The notes under the pieces are model-generated. The model was not told the DNA's origin. It was given only the letters and a program-made list of their open reading frames with translations, and did no database searches. A program made the translations under genes and the position numbers. Below are positions 1 through 7,780 of a DNA stretch of 64,000 bases, in pieces (the first letter of the stretch is position 1; each line of letters begins with the position of its first letter). Source of the DNA: Actinocatenispora sp036503555 (GTDB lineage Bacteria; Actinomycetota; Actinomycetes; Mycobacteriales; Micromonosporaceae); the NCBI GenBank assembly GCA_036503555.1, contig DASXWQ010000053.1, positions 1 through 64,000 of the forward strand, written 5' to 3'.

Positions 1-1
1 G

Positions 2-1363
2 GAGGGGTGCCCAGGCGGCCGGGATGGCCTGCTCCTGAGGCTGTCGACGTTCGTCTACGTACCCCGCTTTTATGACGTGTCGTATCACGCTGACGGAAAG
101 ATATCAAAAATAACTCCGAATCGTCAAGGTGTGCCGGCCACAGTTTCGAAGCACACCCTGATGGACCTGGATTCCTGGCCCTACCCGCGCCAGCCGATCG
201 TGCCCGTGGCCGAGACCGTGCACGAGCGGTACAGCGTGGAGATCTTCCGCGGCTGCACCCGCGGCTGCCGGTTCTGCCAGGCCGGCATGATCACGCGGCC
301 GGTCCGGGAGCGGTCCATCACCACCATCGGCGACATGGTGGAGAACGGTCTGAAGGAGTCCGGCTTCAACGAGGTCGGCCTGCTGTCCCTGTCGAGCGCC
401 GACCACTCCGAGATCGGCGAGGTCGCGCACGGGCTCGCCGACCGGTACGAGGGTTCGAACGTCTCGCTCTCCCTGCCCTCCACCCGCGTCGACGCGTTCA
501 ACGTGAAGCTGGCCGAGGAGCTGGCCCGCAACGGCCGGCGTACCGGGCTCACGTTCGCGCCGGAGGGCGGCTCGGAGCGGATCCGCAAGGTGATCAACAA
601 GATGGTCACCGAGGAGGACCTGATCCGCACCGTCACCACCGCGTACGCCGGCGGCTGGCGCCAGGTGAAGCTCTACTTCATGTGCGGCCTGCCCACCGAG
701 ACCGACGAGGACGTGCTGCAGATCGCGCGGCTCGCGCACGACGTGATCAAGTCCGGCCGGGAGACGACCGGCTCGCGCGACATCCGCTGCACGGTGTCCA
801 TCGGCGGGTTCGTACCGAAGCCGCACACGCCGTTCCAGTGGGCCGCGATGGCCGACCCGGAGACCATCGACCGCCGGCTGAAGGCGCTGCGCGACGCGAT
901 CAACAGCAACCGGTCGCTCGGCCGCGCCATCGGCTACCGCTACCACGACGGGCGGCCCAGCCACATCGAGGGCCTGCTGTCCCGCGGCGACCGCCGCGTC
1001 GGCCGGGTCATCAAGCGGGCGTGGGCCGAGGGCGGGCGCTTCGACGGCTGGTCCGAGCACTTCTCGTACGACCGCTGGGTCGCGGCCTGCGACGCCGAGC
1101 TGCCCGCGCTGGGTGTCTCGCTCGCCTGGTACACGACGCGCGAGCGGCAGCAGGCCGAGGTGCTGCCCTGGGACCACCTGGACTCGGGCCTCGACGCCGA
1201 CTGGCTGTGGGCCGACTGGCAGGACGCGCTGAGCGAGGTCGAGCTGGACGACTGCCGCTGGACCCCGTGCTACGACTGCGGCGTGTGCCCCGCGATGGAC
1301 ACGGAGATCCAGATCGGTCCGACGGGCCGCAAGCTGCTGCCGCTCACCCCGGTCAACTCGTAG
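2..1363 (+). CDS. Radical SAM protein, TIGR03960 family (5' end outside window)
   Basis: The frame is open from the first bases of the window, and the GTG at 77 is internal, so the true start lies upstream. What remains is the C-terminal ~450 residues of a TIGR03960-type radical SAM enzyme. The cluster motif GCTRGCRFC (CxxxCxxC) should hold a 4Fe-4S cluster and cleave SAM. It is followed by SAM-domain stretches such as FAPEGGSERIRKVINK and VKLYFMCGLPTET, and a Cys-rich tail (CYDCGVCP). The next gene is a DUF2344 protein, the usual partner; in many bacteria the two occur together or fused. Substrate unknown; a role in RNA or protein modification is only inferred from the company of rne, rplU and rpmA. 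Confidence 0.9.
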   Translation, partial: EGCPGGRDGLLLRLSTFVYVPRFYDVSYHADGKISKITPNRQGVPATVSKHTLMDLDSWPYPRQPIVPVAETVHERYSVEIFRGCTRGCRFCQAGMITRPVRERSITTIGDMVENGLKESGFNEVGLLSLSSADHSEIGEVAHGLADRYEGSNVSLSLPSTRVDAFNVKLAEELARNGRRTGLTFAPEGGSERIRKVINKMVTEEDLIRTVTTAYAGGWRQVKLYFMCGLPTETDEDVLQIARLAHDVIKSGRETTGSRDIRCTVSIGGFVPKPHTPFQWAAMADPETIDRRLKALRDAINSNRSLGRAIGYRYHDGRPSHIEGLLSRGDRRVGRVIKRAWAEGGRFDGWSEHFSYDRWVAACDAELPALGVSLAWYTTRERQQAEVLPWDHLDSGLDADWLWADWQDALSEVELDDCRWTPCYDCGVCPAMDTEIQIGPTGRKLLPLTPVNS

Positions 1364-1369
1364 AAGGAG
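1364..1369 (+). promoter_or_regulatory. Shine-Dalgarno AAGGAG positioned for an ATC codon
   Basis: A strong AAGGAG directly follows the stop of the radical SAM gene. Seven bases downstream is ATC at 1377, in frame with the DUF2344 gene; the first conventional start (GTG 1419) has no ribosome-binding site. Confidence 0.5.
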
Positions 1370-1418
1370 CACGACGATCAGCAGGCAACGACCCCGGCCG
1401 GAGACGCAGCAGGCGCCG

Positions 1419-2207
1419 GTGGTGCAGAAGGTACGCATCCGGTACGCGAAGCGTGGTCGGCTCGCGTTCACCTCGCACCGGGACTTCGCCCGCGCCCTCG
1501 AACGGGCGGTACGTCGGGCGAACATCCCGATCGGCTACTCGTCCGGTTTCAGCCCGCACCCGAAGATCTCGTACGCTTCGGCCGCGCCGACCGGGGTGGC
1601 CAGCGAGGCGGAGTACCTGGAGCTGGGGTTGCAGGCGCCGATGGACGCCGAGGCGCTGCGCGCCGCGCTGGACGCGGCGCTGCCGCCCGGCCTGGACGTC
1701 CTGGAGGCCGTCGAGGCGCACGGGTCGGACTTCGCGGAGCGGATGGCGGCCTCGCACTGGCGGATCGCGCTGCCCGGGGTGGCCGACGCGACCGCGGCCG
1801 ACGCGGTGGCGGCGTTCCTCGCCGCGGACGAGGTGCCGGTGGAGCGGATGACCAAGTCGGGCCGCCGGACGATGGACTCCCGGTCCCCGGTGCTCCGGCT
1901 CGCGGTGACTGTTCGTGGTGACGCTGGCACCGGTTCCGGCGGTGAGGTGGGCAACACCACGCCCGCGCCCACCGCCGGGGGTACGGCCGACCCGTGTGCC
2001 ATACTCGACCTTGTCGTACGGCACGTAACCCCGTCCGTACGGCCCGATGACGTCCTAGCCGGTCTGCACGCGGTGGCCGCGCTGGAGCCGCCGGTACCAC
2101 CCAAAGTGACCCGGTTGGCGCAGGGCACGCTCACCGGGCAGGGCGAGATCACTGATCCGCTCGTGGCCGACCGAGACAGGGCTGTCAGCGGAACCCCGTC
2201 GACCTGA
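1419..2207 (+). CDS. DUF2344 / TIGR03936 family radical SAM-associated protein
   Basis: A 262-residue protein from the first conventional start (GTG). The N-terminal core with KRGRLAFTSHRDFARALERAVRR and GFSPHPKISYASAAPTG is typical of the TIGR03936/DUF2344 family, encoded beside or fused to TIGR03960 radical SAM proteins. It is probably the substrate-binding or accessory partner of the upstream enzyme; its biochemical role is not established. The frame stays open back to an ATC at 1377 preceded by AAGGAG, and the extra 14 residues (SRQRPRPETQQAPV) resemble N-termini of homologues, so the true protein may be longer. The C-terminal third is poorly conserved. Confidence 0.85.
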   Translation: MVQKVRIRYAKRGRLAFTSHRDFARALERAVRRANIPIGYSSGFSPHPKISYASAAPTGVASEAEYLELGLQAPMDAEALRAALDAALPPGLDVLEAVEAHGSDFAERMAASHWRIALPGVADATAADAVAAFLAADEVPVERMTKSGRRTMDSRSPVLRLAVTVRGDAGTGSGGEVGNTTPAPTAGGTADPCAILDLVVRHVTPSVRPDDVLAGLHAVAALEPPVPPKVTRLAQGTLTGQGEITDPLVADRDRAVSGTPST

Positions 2208-2246
2208 CGGCCGGGCCCGACAAGCCCGGGTAGGCAGACTTCGGGT

Positions 2247-2263
2247 GGCTCTCGACGAGAGCC
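2247..2263 (+). promoter_or_regulatory. Hairpin in the rne leader
   Basis: GGCTCTC-GAC-GAGAGCC forms a perfect 7-bp stem with a 3-base loop, about 70 bases before the chosen rne start. RNase E in other bacteria autoregulates through its 5' leader, so this is a candidate cis element; the function is inferred only. Confidence 0.4.
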
Positions 2264-2334
2264 GCTCGACTTGTGACCACCCCCGCGTGGCTGCGTACAC
2301 GCGCCCGGGGGCGGTAGAACTGGAGATCGCCCGG

Positions 2335-5016
2335 ATGCTCGACAACGAGCCCACAGGCGCCGACGCGGACGCGGACACAGCGGCCGCGTCCGGGGGCGCC
2401 GATAGTACGGATCGTCCCGCCCGCGCCGAGGCGCAGGCACCCGGCACGGCCGCGGAGCACGGGGAGACCGAGGCCCCGGCCCGGGTCCGCACCCGCCGCC
2501 GCGCCACCCGCAGCGCGGGCCCGCCCAAGCCTCTCGCCGAGCCGCCCGCCGCGCCCGAACCGGCCGCCCAGGCCGAGCCGGTACGCGCGGAGTCGGCGCC
2601 CGCCGCCGAGCCGGCCGGGGACGAGGAACCGGTCAGGAAGACGCGCACCCGGCGCCGCGGTACCAAGGCGGCCGAGTCCGCCGCGACGGCGCAGCCGGTC
2701 GAAGACGAGGCCGCGCCGGCCAGCGGTACCGCCGCGAAGCCGGCGAAGGCTGCCGGCGCGAAGCCGGCCAAGGACGGCGCCGCCGCGCCGAAGGACGGCG
2801 AGCAGGCGGCCGAGCCGGCCGACGAGCCGGCGCCGACCCGGTCGCGTACCCGCGCCCGTAACCCGGTGGCCGTGCTGTTCGTCGCGCCGGAGCCGACGAC
2901 TCCGGCGCCTCGGGTACCGGCCGGGGAGGACGAGCCGCGGGCCGAGGTGGCCGACGAGGACACCGAGCCGCGTACCCGTACCAGGACGCGTACCCGCGCC
3001 GCCAAGGCCGCCGTCGCCGAGCCGGTCGAGGAGCCGGCGGAGGAGCCCGCCGCCGCGGCCGACGACGACGAGACCGACGAGGACGGCCGGCACCGCCGCC
3101 GCCGCGGCCGCCGCGGCCGTGGCCGGGGCAAGGGTGCCAGCGACGAGGGCGAGTCGGAGGCGTCGGAGGAGTCCGCCGAGCCAGCCGCCGACGGTGACGA
3201 GGACGGCGACGGTGACGGCGTACGACGTCGCCGGCGCCGGCGACGCCGCGGGTCTGCCGGGGAGTCGGAGCCGTCCCCGGACGAGCCGGCGAACGTGGTC
3301 GTCAAGGTCCGCGAGCCGCGCAAGGCGTCCGACGAGGTGCAGGGCGTGTCCGGCTCGACCCGGCTGGAGGCGAAGCGTCAGCGCCGCCGTGACGGCCGCG
3401 AGCAGCGCCGTACCCGGCCGCCGATCCTGTCCGAGTCGGAGTTCCTGGCCCGCCGCGAGGCGGTCGACCGCAGCATGGTCGTGCGCCAGGCCGGCGACCG
3501 TACCCAGATCGCCGTGCTCGAGGACGGCGTGCTGGTCGAGCACTACGTGGCGCAGGAGTCCGGCGCGACCATGGTCGGCAACGTGTACCTGGGCAAGGTG
3601 CAGAACGTGCTGCCGAGCATGGAGGCCGCGTTCATCGACATCGGCCGCAGCCGCAACGCCGTTCTGTACGCCGGCGAGGTCAACTGGGACTCCGCCGGCC
3701 TGGAGGGGCGTACCCGGGCGATCGAGCGGGCGCTGAAGCCCGGCGACGCGGTCCTGGTGCAGGTCACCAAGGACCCGATCGGCCACAAGGGTGCCCGCCT
3801 GACCAGCCACGTCACGCTCTCCGGCCGGCACCTGGTGTATGTGCCGGGCGGCCACGCGTCCGGCATCAGCCGCAAGCTGCCGGACACCGAGCGCAAGCGG
3901 CTCCGCGACGTACTGAAGAAGCTGGTGCCCGAGCACGCCGGCGTGATCGTGCGTACCGCGGCGGAGGGTGCCACGGAGGACGAGCTGGCCCGGGACGTGT
4001 CCCGGCTCCAGGCGCTGTGGGAGACGATCGAGAAGAAGTCGACGTCGGCGAGCGCCCCGTCCCTGCTGTACGCGGAGCCCGACCTGGTGATCCGGGTCGT
4101 CCGGGACCTGTTCAACGAGGACTTCAAGGAGCTGGTGGTCCAGGGCGGCGACGCCTGGGACATGGTCCACGAGTACGTCGAGCACGTGTCGCCGGACCTG
4201 GTGGGCCGGTTGCGTCAGCATGTCGGCGGCAGCGACGCGTTCGCCGACCTGCGGGTCGACGAGCAGCTCATGAAGGCGCTGGACCGGAAGGTGTTCCTGC
4301 CGAGCGGCGGGTCGCTCGTCATCGACCGTACCGAGGCGATGACGGTGATCGACGTGAACACCGGCAAGTTCATCGGTTCAGGTGGAAACCTGGAGGAGAC
4401 GGTCACCCGGAACAACCTGGAGGCGGCGGAGGAGATCGTCCGCCAGCTCCGGCTCCGGGACGTCGGCGGCATCATCGTGATCGACTTCATCGACATGGTG
4501 TTGGAGAGCAACCGGGAGCTGGTGTTGCGCCGGCTCACCGAGTGCCTGGGCCGGGACCGGACGAAGCACCAGGTCACCGAGATCACCTCGCTCGGCCTGG
4601 TGCAGATGACCCGCAAGCGCCTCGGGCAGCCGCTGATCGACGCGTTCAGTGAGACCTGCGAGCACTGCAAGGGCCGCGGCATCATCATCCACCTGGAGTC
4701 CGGTCCGACGAAGTCGAAGCAGGCCGACGGGCACAAGGACGCCCACAAGGACACGCACAAGGCGGACGAGGGCAAGGGCAAGCGGCGCCGCAAGGACAAG
4801 GACAAGTCGGCGGAGCCCGAGGAGCACCCGGTACCGGTGGCCGACTCGGTGCCGGAGCCGGCCGCGGCGGACGAGGCCGAGTCGGACGTGGCGGTGGCCG
4901 TGGACGCCGAGGAGCCCGCGCCGCGCGGCCGTCGTCGTTCGACGTCGCGTCGCCGCAAGACGGGCACCACCGACGAGCAGCCGGTACCGGCGGAAGCCGT
5001 CAGCGCCGACTCGTGA
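2335..5016 (+). CDS. rne: Ribonuclease E/G family endoribonuclease
   Basis: An 893-residue RNase E/G that processes and decays RNA in the cytoplasm. The first ~370 residues are a low-complexity acidic and basic region rich in Ala, Glu and Arg (blocks such as RTRTRTRTRA), as usual in actinobacterial RNase E, where they mediate RNA and partner contacts. The catalytic core follows: S1 region around 385-475 (GNVYLGKVQNVLPSMEAAFIDIG), metal-binding DVNTGKFIG near 672 and IVIDFID near 720, and the zinc-link cysteines CEHC near 774. A basic and acidic tail follows. I chose ATG 2335 (MLDNEPTG) because GGAG lies ten bases upstream; the frame opens earlier, at GTG 2245, but that would place the leader hairpin inside coding sequence. 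Confidence 0.95.
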   Translation: MLDNEPTGADADADTAAASGGADSTDRPARAEAQAPGTAAEHGETEAPARVRTRRRATRSAGPPKPLAEPPAAPEPAAQAEPVRAESAPAAEPAGDEEPVRKTRTRRRGTKAAESAATAQPVEDEAAPASGTAAKPAKAAGAKPAKDGAAAPKDGEQAAEPADEPAPTRSRTRARNPVAVLFVAPEPTTPAPRVPAGEDEPRAEVADEDTEPRTRTRTRTRAAKAAVAEPVEEPAEEPAAAADDDETDEDGRHRRRRGRRGRGRGKGASDEGESEASEESAEPAADGDEDGDGDGVRRRRRRRRRGSAGESEPSPDEPANVVVKVREPRKASDEVQGVSGSTRLEAKRQRRRDGREQRRTRPPILSESEFLARREAVDRSMVVRQAGDRTQIAVLEDGVLVEHYVAQESGATMVGNVYLGKVQNVLPSMEAAFIDIGRSRNAVLYAGEVNWDSAGLEGRTRAIERALKPGDAVLVQVTKDPIGHKGARLTSHVTLSGRHLVYVPGGHASGISRKLPDTERKRLRDVLKKLVPEHAGVIVRTAAEGATEDELARDVSRLQALWETIEKKSTSASAPSLLYAEPDLVIRVVRDLFNEDFKELVVQGGDAWDMVHEYVEHVSPDLVGRLRQHVGGSDAFADLRVDEQLMKALDRKVFLPSGGSLVIDRTEAMTVIDVNTGKFIGSGGNLEETVTRNNLEAAEEIVRQLRLRDVGGIIVIDFIDMVLESNRELVLRRLTECLGRDRTKHQVTEITSLGLVQMTRKRLGQPLIDAFSETCEHCKGRGIIIHLESGPTKSKQADGHKDAHKDTHKADEGKGKRRRKDKDKSAEPEEHPVPVADSVPEPAAADEAESDVAVAVDAEEPAPRGRRRSTSRRRKTGTTDEQPVPAEAVSADS

Positions 5017-5056
5017 GCGCGTACCCCGGCCGGCCGCCGGTGAGCAGGTGGCCGGT

Positions 5057-5086
5057 TTGGGGCCGCGCCCAGGCATGACGTATTCT
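5057..5086 (+). promoter_or_regulatory. Putative promoter for rplU-rpmA
   Basis: TTGGGG, 18 bases, then TATTCT, followed by about 170 bases of leader before rplU. The -10 fits the actinobacterial TANNNT pattern; the -35 is a partial match. The rest of the 240-base gap between rne and rplU shows nothing else I recognise. Confidence 0.4.
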
Positions 5087-5255
5087 TACGGGCGGCGTAC
5101 CTCGTGCGCCACCGGCTCTGTGTGCCCCCGCCCCGCGTAAGCGGCCCGCCCCGCATCAGTGGCAGTGGCCTGGGGGCCACAACCAGCCAGATCGCCCGCG
5201 AGCACAGCGTCATTTCGTGCCGTGGCACCGAACCACAGAGGGAGACCTGCGTCCC

Positions 5256-5582
5256 ATGTACGCGATCGTCAAGACCGGCGGCAAGCAGTACAAGGTCGCC
5301 GAGGGCGACGTGATCGAGGTCGAGAAGCTCGAGGGCGAGCCCGGCGACACGGTGACGCTGCCCACGGTGCTGCTCGTCGACGGCGAGGGTGACGACACCG
5401 CGGTCACGACCGACCCGGCCGTCCTGGCCGAGGTCGCGGTGACCGGCGAGCTGGTCGCTCACACCAAGGGCCCGAAGATCCGGATCCACAAGTTCAAGAA
5501 CAAGACCGGCTACCACAAGCGCCAGGGTCACCGCCAGCCGCTGACCCAGGTGAAGGTGACCGGCATCGAGAGCGGGAAGTAG
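5256..5582 (+). CDS. rplU: 50S ribosomal protein L21
   Basis: Ribosomal protein bL21, 108 residues, close to the family's usual ~103. It opens MYAIVKTGGKQYKVAEGD and ends with KNKTGYHKRQGHRQPLTQVKV, the rRNA-contacting signature. The start is ATG with GGGAGA upstream; a GTG start 13 codons earlier would add residues not seen in L21. It is eight bases ahead of rpmA, the nearly universal rplU-rpmA-obg order. Confidence 0.97.
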   Translation: MYAIVKTGGKQYKVAEGDVIEVEKLEGEPGDTVTLPTVLLVDGEGDDTAVTTDPAVLAEVAVTGELVAHTKGPKIRIHKFKNKTGYHKRQGHRQPLTQVKVTGIESGK

Positions 5583-5590
5583 GGCCTCCG

Positions 5591-5839
5591 ATGGCACACA
5601 AGAAGGGTGCGTCGAGCTCGCGCAACGGTCGCGACTCCAACGCTCAGCGGCTCGGTGTGAAGCGCTTCGGCGGGCAGGCGGTCAACGCCGGCGAGATCCT
5701 GCTGCGCCAGCACGGCACCAAGTTCCACCCGGGCGACCAGGTCGGCCGCGGCAAGGACGACACGCTGTTCGCGCTCGCCGCGGGTAACGTCGAGTTCGGC
5801 TACAAGCGTGGCCGCCGAGTCATCAGCGTGGTCAGCTGA
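5591..5839 (+). CDS. rpmA: 50S ribosomal protein L27
   Basis: Ribosomal protein bL27, 82 residues. The flexible N-terminus MAHKKGASSSRNGRDSNAQR reaches toward the peptidyl-transferase centre in known ribosomes. There is no N-terminal extension of the kind cleaved in Firmicutes. RLGVKRFGGQ and GNVEFGYKRGRR match the family. It is co-transcribed with rplU; a set of hairpins separates it from obg. Confidence 0.97.
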   Translation: MAHKKGASSSRNGRDSNAQRLGVKRFGGQAVNAGEILLRQHGTKFHPGDQVGRGKDDTLFALAAGNVEFGYKRGRRVISVVS

Positions 5840-5881
5840 CCGCGTAACGCACGACGCGGCGGGCGTGACCGGCCGCGACCG

Positions 5882-5917
5882 CCGGGGCGTGTGCCCCGGA
5901 TCCCGCGCCAGCGCGGG
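5882..5917 (+). other. Two adjacent hairpins between rpmA and obg
   Basis: Two perfect inverted repeats sit back to back: CCGGGGC-GTGT-GCCCCGG (5882-5899) and CCCGCGC-CA-GCGCGGG (5902-5917). With the longer stem at 5931-5968 they form a three-hairpin array. They may act in termination, RNA stability or attenuation before obg. Confidence 0.55.
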
Positions 5918-5930
5918 GAGGCAAGCCGTG

Positions 5931-5968
5931 ACGACGGGCGGGCCGGTAGCCACCGGCCCGCCCGTCGT
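5931..5968 (+). terminator. 17-bp hairpin between rpmA and obg
   Basis: ACGACGGGCGGGCCGGT, loop AGCC, and the exact reverse complement. There is no T-run, so it is an I-shaped terminator of the type common in actinobacteria, or a partial terminator that lowers obg expression relative to the ribosomal genes. Confidence 0.65.
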
Positions 5969-6025
5969 GTCGTTGCGGGCCGGGCCCCCGGCGTTCCCGC
6001 CACGGCACATTCGAAAGGCCACGTC

Positions 6026-7462
6026 ATGACGACATTCGTGGATCGGACCGTCCTGCACGTGCAGGCGGGCAACGGTGGGCACGGCTGCACGTCGATCCAC
6101 CGGGAGAAGTTCAAGCCGCTCGGCGGCCCGGACGGCGGCAACGGCGGCCGGGGCGGCGACGTCGTGGTCGAGGTCGACCCCGGGGTGCACACGCTGCTCG
6201 ACTTCCACTTCCGGCCGCACCTGAAGGCGGAGAACGGCCGGCCCGGCCAGGGCGGCAACCGGGACGGGGCGAACGGTGCGGAGCTTCGCGTACGGGTGCC
6301 CGACGGGACAGTCGTGCAGACCGCGGACGGCGAGGTGCTCGCCGACCTGGTCGGCCCCGGCACCAGCTACGTCGTGGCGTCCGCCGGGCGCGGCGGGCGC
6401 GGCAACGCGGCGCTGGCCAACTCGCGCCGCAAGGCACCCGGGTTCGCCGAGCTGGGCGAGCCGGGCGAGGCGTGCGACGTCGTACTGGAGCTGAAGAGCG
6501 TCGCCGACGTCGGTCTGGTCGGCTTCCCCAGCGCCGGCAAGTCGTCGCTGATCTCGGTGCTGTCCGCGGCGCGGCCGAAGATCGCCGACTACCCGTTCAC
6601 CACCCTGGTGCCCAACCTCGGCGTGGTACGCGCGGGCGACGTGACGTTCACGGTCGCGGACGTACCGGGGCTGATTCCCGGTGCGGCGCAGGGCAAGGGC
6701 CTGGGGCTGGACTTCCTCCGGCACATCGAACGCTGCGCCGTGCTGGCCCACGTCGTGGACCTGGCGACGGAGGAGCCGGGACGCGACCCGGCCAGCGACA
6801 TCGACGCGATCGAGGCGGAGCTGGCCGAGTACGGCGGGCTGGCCGACCGGCCGCGGATCGTCGTGCTGAACAAGCTCGACGTGCCGCACGGGCGGGAGCT
6901 GGCCGAGATCGTCCGGGCGGACCTCGCCGAGCGCGGCTGGCCGGTCTTCGAGGTGTCCGCGGCGACCCGGGAGGGCCTGCGGGAGCTGGGATTCGCGCTG
7001 GGGCAGGCGGTCTCGGCGTACCGGGTGGCGCACCCGCCGGCGGAGCCGACCCGGATCGTGCTGCGGCCGACGGCGGTCGACGACAAGCAGTTCGTGGTCG
7101 AGCAGGACGCGGACGGCACGTACGTGGTGCTCGGGCCGCGGCCCGAGCGCTGGGTGCGGCAGACCGACTTCTCGAACAACGAGGCCATCGGGTACCTCGC
7201 GGACCGGCTGGCGCGCCTCGGTGTCGAGGATGCGCTGATGCGGGCCGGCGCGGTCCCGGGCGCGCCGGTACGGATCGGGACGCACGAGTTCGACTGGGAG
7301 CCGACGCTGACCGCCGGCGACTTCGTACCGGGGCGGCTGGGTACCGACTACCGGCTGGACGACCACTCCCGGGTCGGTGCGACGGACCGGCTCGCCGCGC
7401 GGAAGGCGCGCCGCGACCACGTCGAGGTCGACGGCGAATGGGTCGACCCGGACGAGTCCTGA
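6026..7462 (+). CDS. obg: GTPase Obg/CgtA
   Basis: A 478-residue essential GTPase associated with the 50S subunit, ribosome assembly and stress signalling. Residues 1-158 form the glycine-rich Obg fold (GGPDGGNGGRGGDVVVEVD, GRGGRGNAALANS). The G domain follows, with G1 GFPSAGKSS, G3 DVPGLIPGA, G4 NKLD and G5 SAATREG. The C-terminal OCT domain ends in a basic and acidic tail. ATG 6026 was chosen because it gives the canonical start MTTFVDRTVLHVQAGNGGHG and has GAAAGG upstream; the frame is open further upstream but runs through the hairpins. Confidence 0.97.
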   Translation: MTTFVDRTVLHVQAGNGGHGCTSIHREKFKPLGGPDGGNGGRGGDVVVEVDPGVHTLLDFHFRPHLKAENGRPGQGGNRDGANGAELRVRVPDGTVVQTADGEVLADLVGPGTSYVVASAGRGGRGNAALANSRRKAPGFAELGEPGEACDVVLELKSVADVGLVGFPSAGKSSLISVLSAARPKIADYPFTTLVPNLGVVRAGDVTFTVADVPGLIPGAAQGKGLGLDFLRHIERCAVLAHVVDLATEEPGRDPASDIDAIEAELAEYGGLADRPRIVVLNKLDVPHGRELAEIVRADLAERGWPVFEVSAATREGLRELGFALGQAVSAYRVAHPPAEPTRIVLRPTAVDDKQFVVEQDADGTYVVLGPRPERWVRQTDFSNNEAIGYLADRLARLGVEDALMRAGAVPGAPVRIGTHEFDWEPTLTAGDFVPGRLGTDYRLDDHSRVGATDRLAARKARRDHVEVDGEWVDPDES

Positions 7463-7466
7463 CGCC

Positions 7467-7501
7467 GTGGCGCCGGCCGGGTGTCGTCCGGCCGGCGCCA
7501 C
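7467..7501 (+). terminator. Terminator after obg
   Basis: GTGGCGCCGGCCGG, seven-base loop, and the exact complement: a perfect 14-bp stem starting four bases after the obg stop. No T-tract. Confidence 0.75.
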
Positions 7502-7517
7502 GCCCGTCCCCGGGTCC

Positions 7518-7649
7518 TCAGGTACGGCCGGCGTCCATGCTGCCCAGTCGTATCCCGTCGAACACCACGACGGTCAGATCGAGGCAGCAGACCCGGTCGT
7601 CACCGCCGGTCCCGAACGCGGCCTCGATGGCCGGCTCGACCTCGTCCAC
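7518..7649 (-). CDS. Possible 43-residue small protein
   Basis: A short reverse-strand frame starting GTG with GGGGAGG four bases upstream and ending TGA. The product begins MDEVEPAIEAAFGTGG, contains VCCLDLTVVVFDGIRLGS and ends MDAGRT, a composition that looks like real protein rather than a GC-driven shadow. It fills most of the ~320-base gap between obg and the next gene. No family recognised; it could be a remnant of a larger gene or chance. Confidence 0.35.
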   Translation of the reverse strand: MDEVEPAIEAAFGTGGDDRVCCLDLTVVVFDGIRLGSMDAGRT

Positions 7650-7780
7650 GACGCCTCCCCGAGTCACCCGGCCCCCACAGCCAGGAGATCACCCCGCTCC
7701 CACCCGCCCCGCGGCGTGTGCTGAAAGTGGAGGCGGGCGGGTACGGTGTGCGAGGTCTGGTCGTTGGTGGGGAGGCGGCG

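Noticed and set aside
2245..2334. 30-codon N-terminal extension of rne
   Set aside because: Contains the leader hairpin, no ribosome site, and no similarity to RNase E starts.
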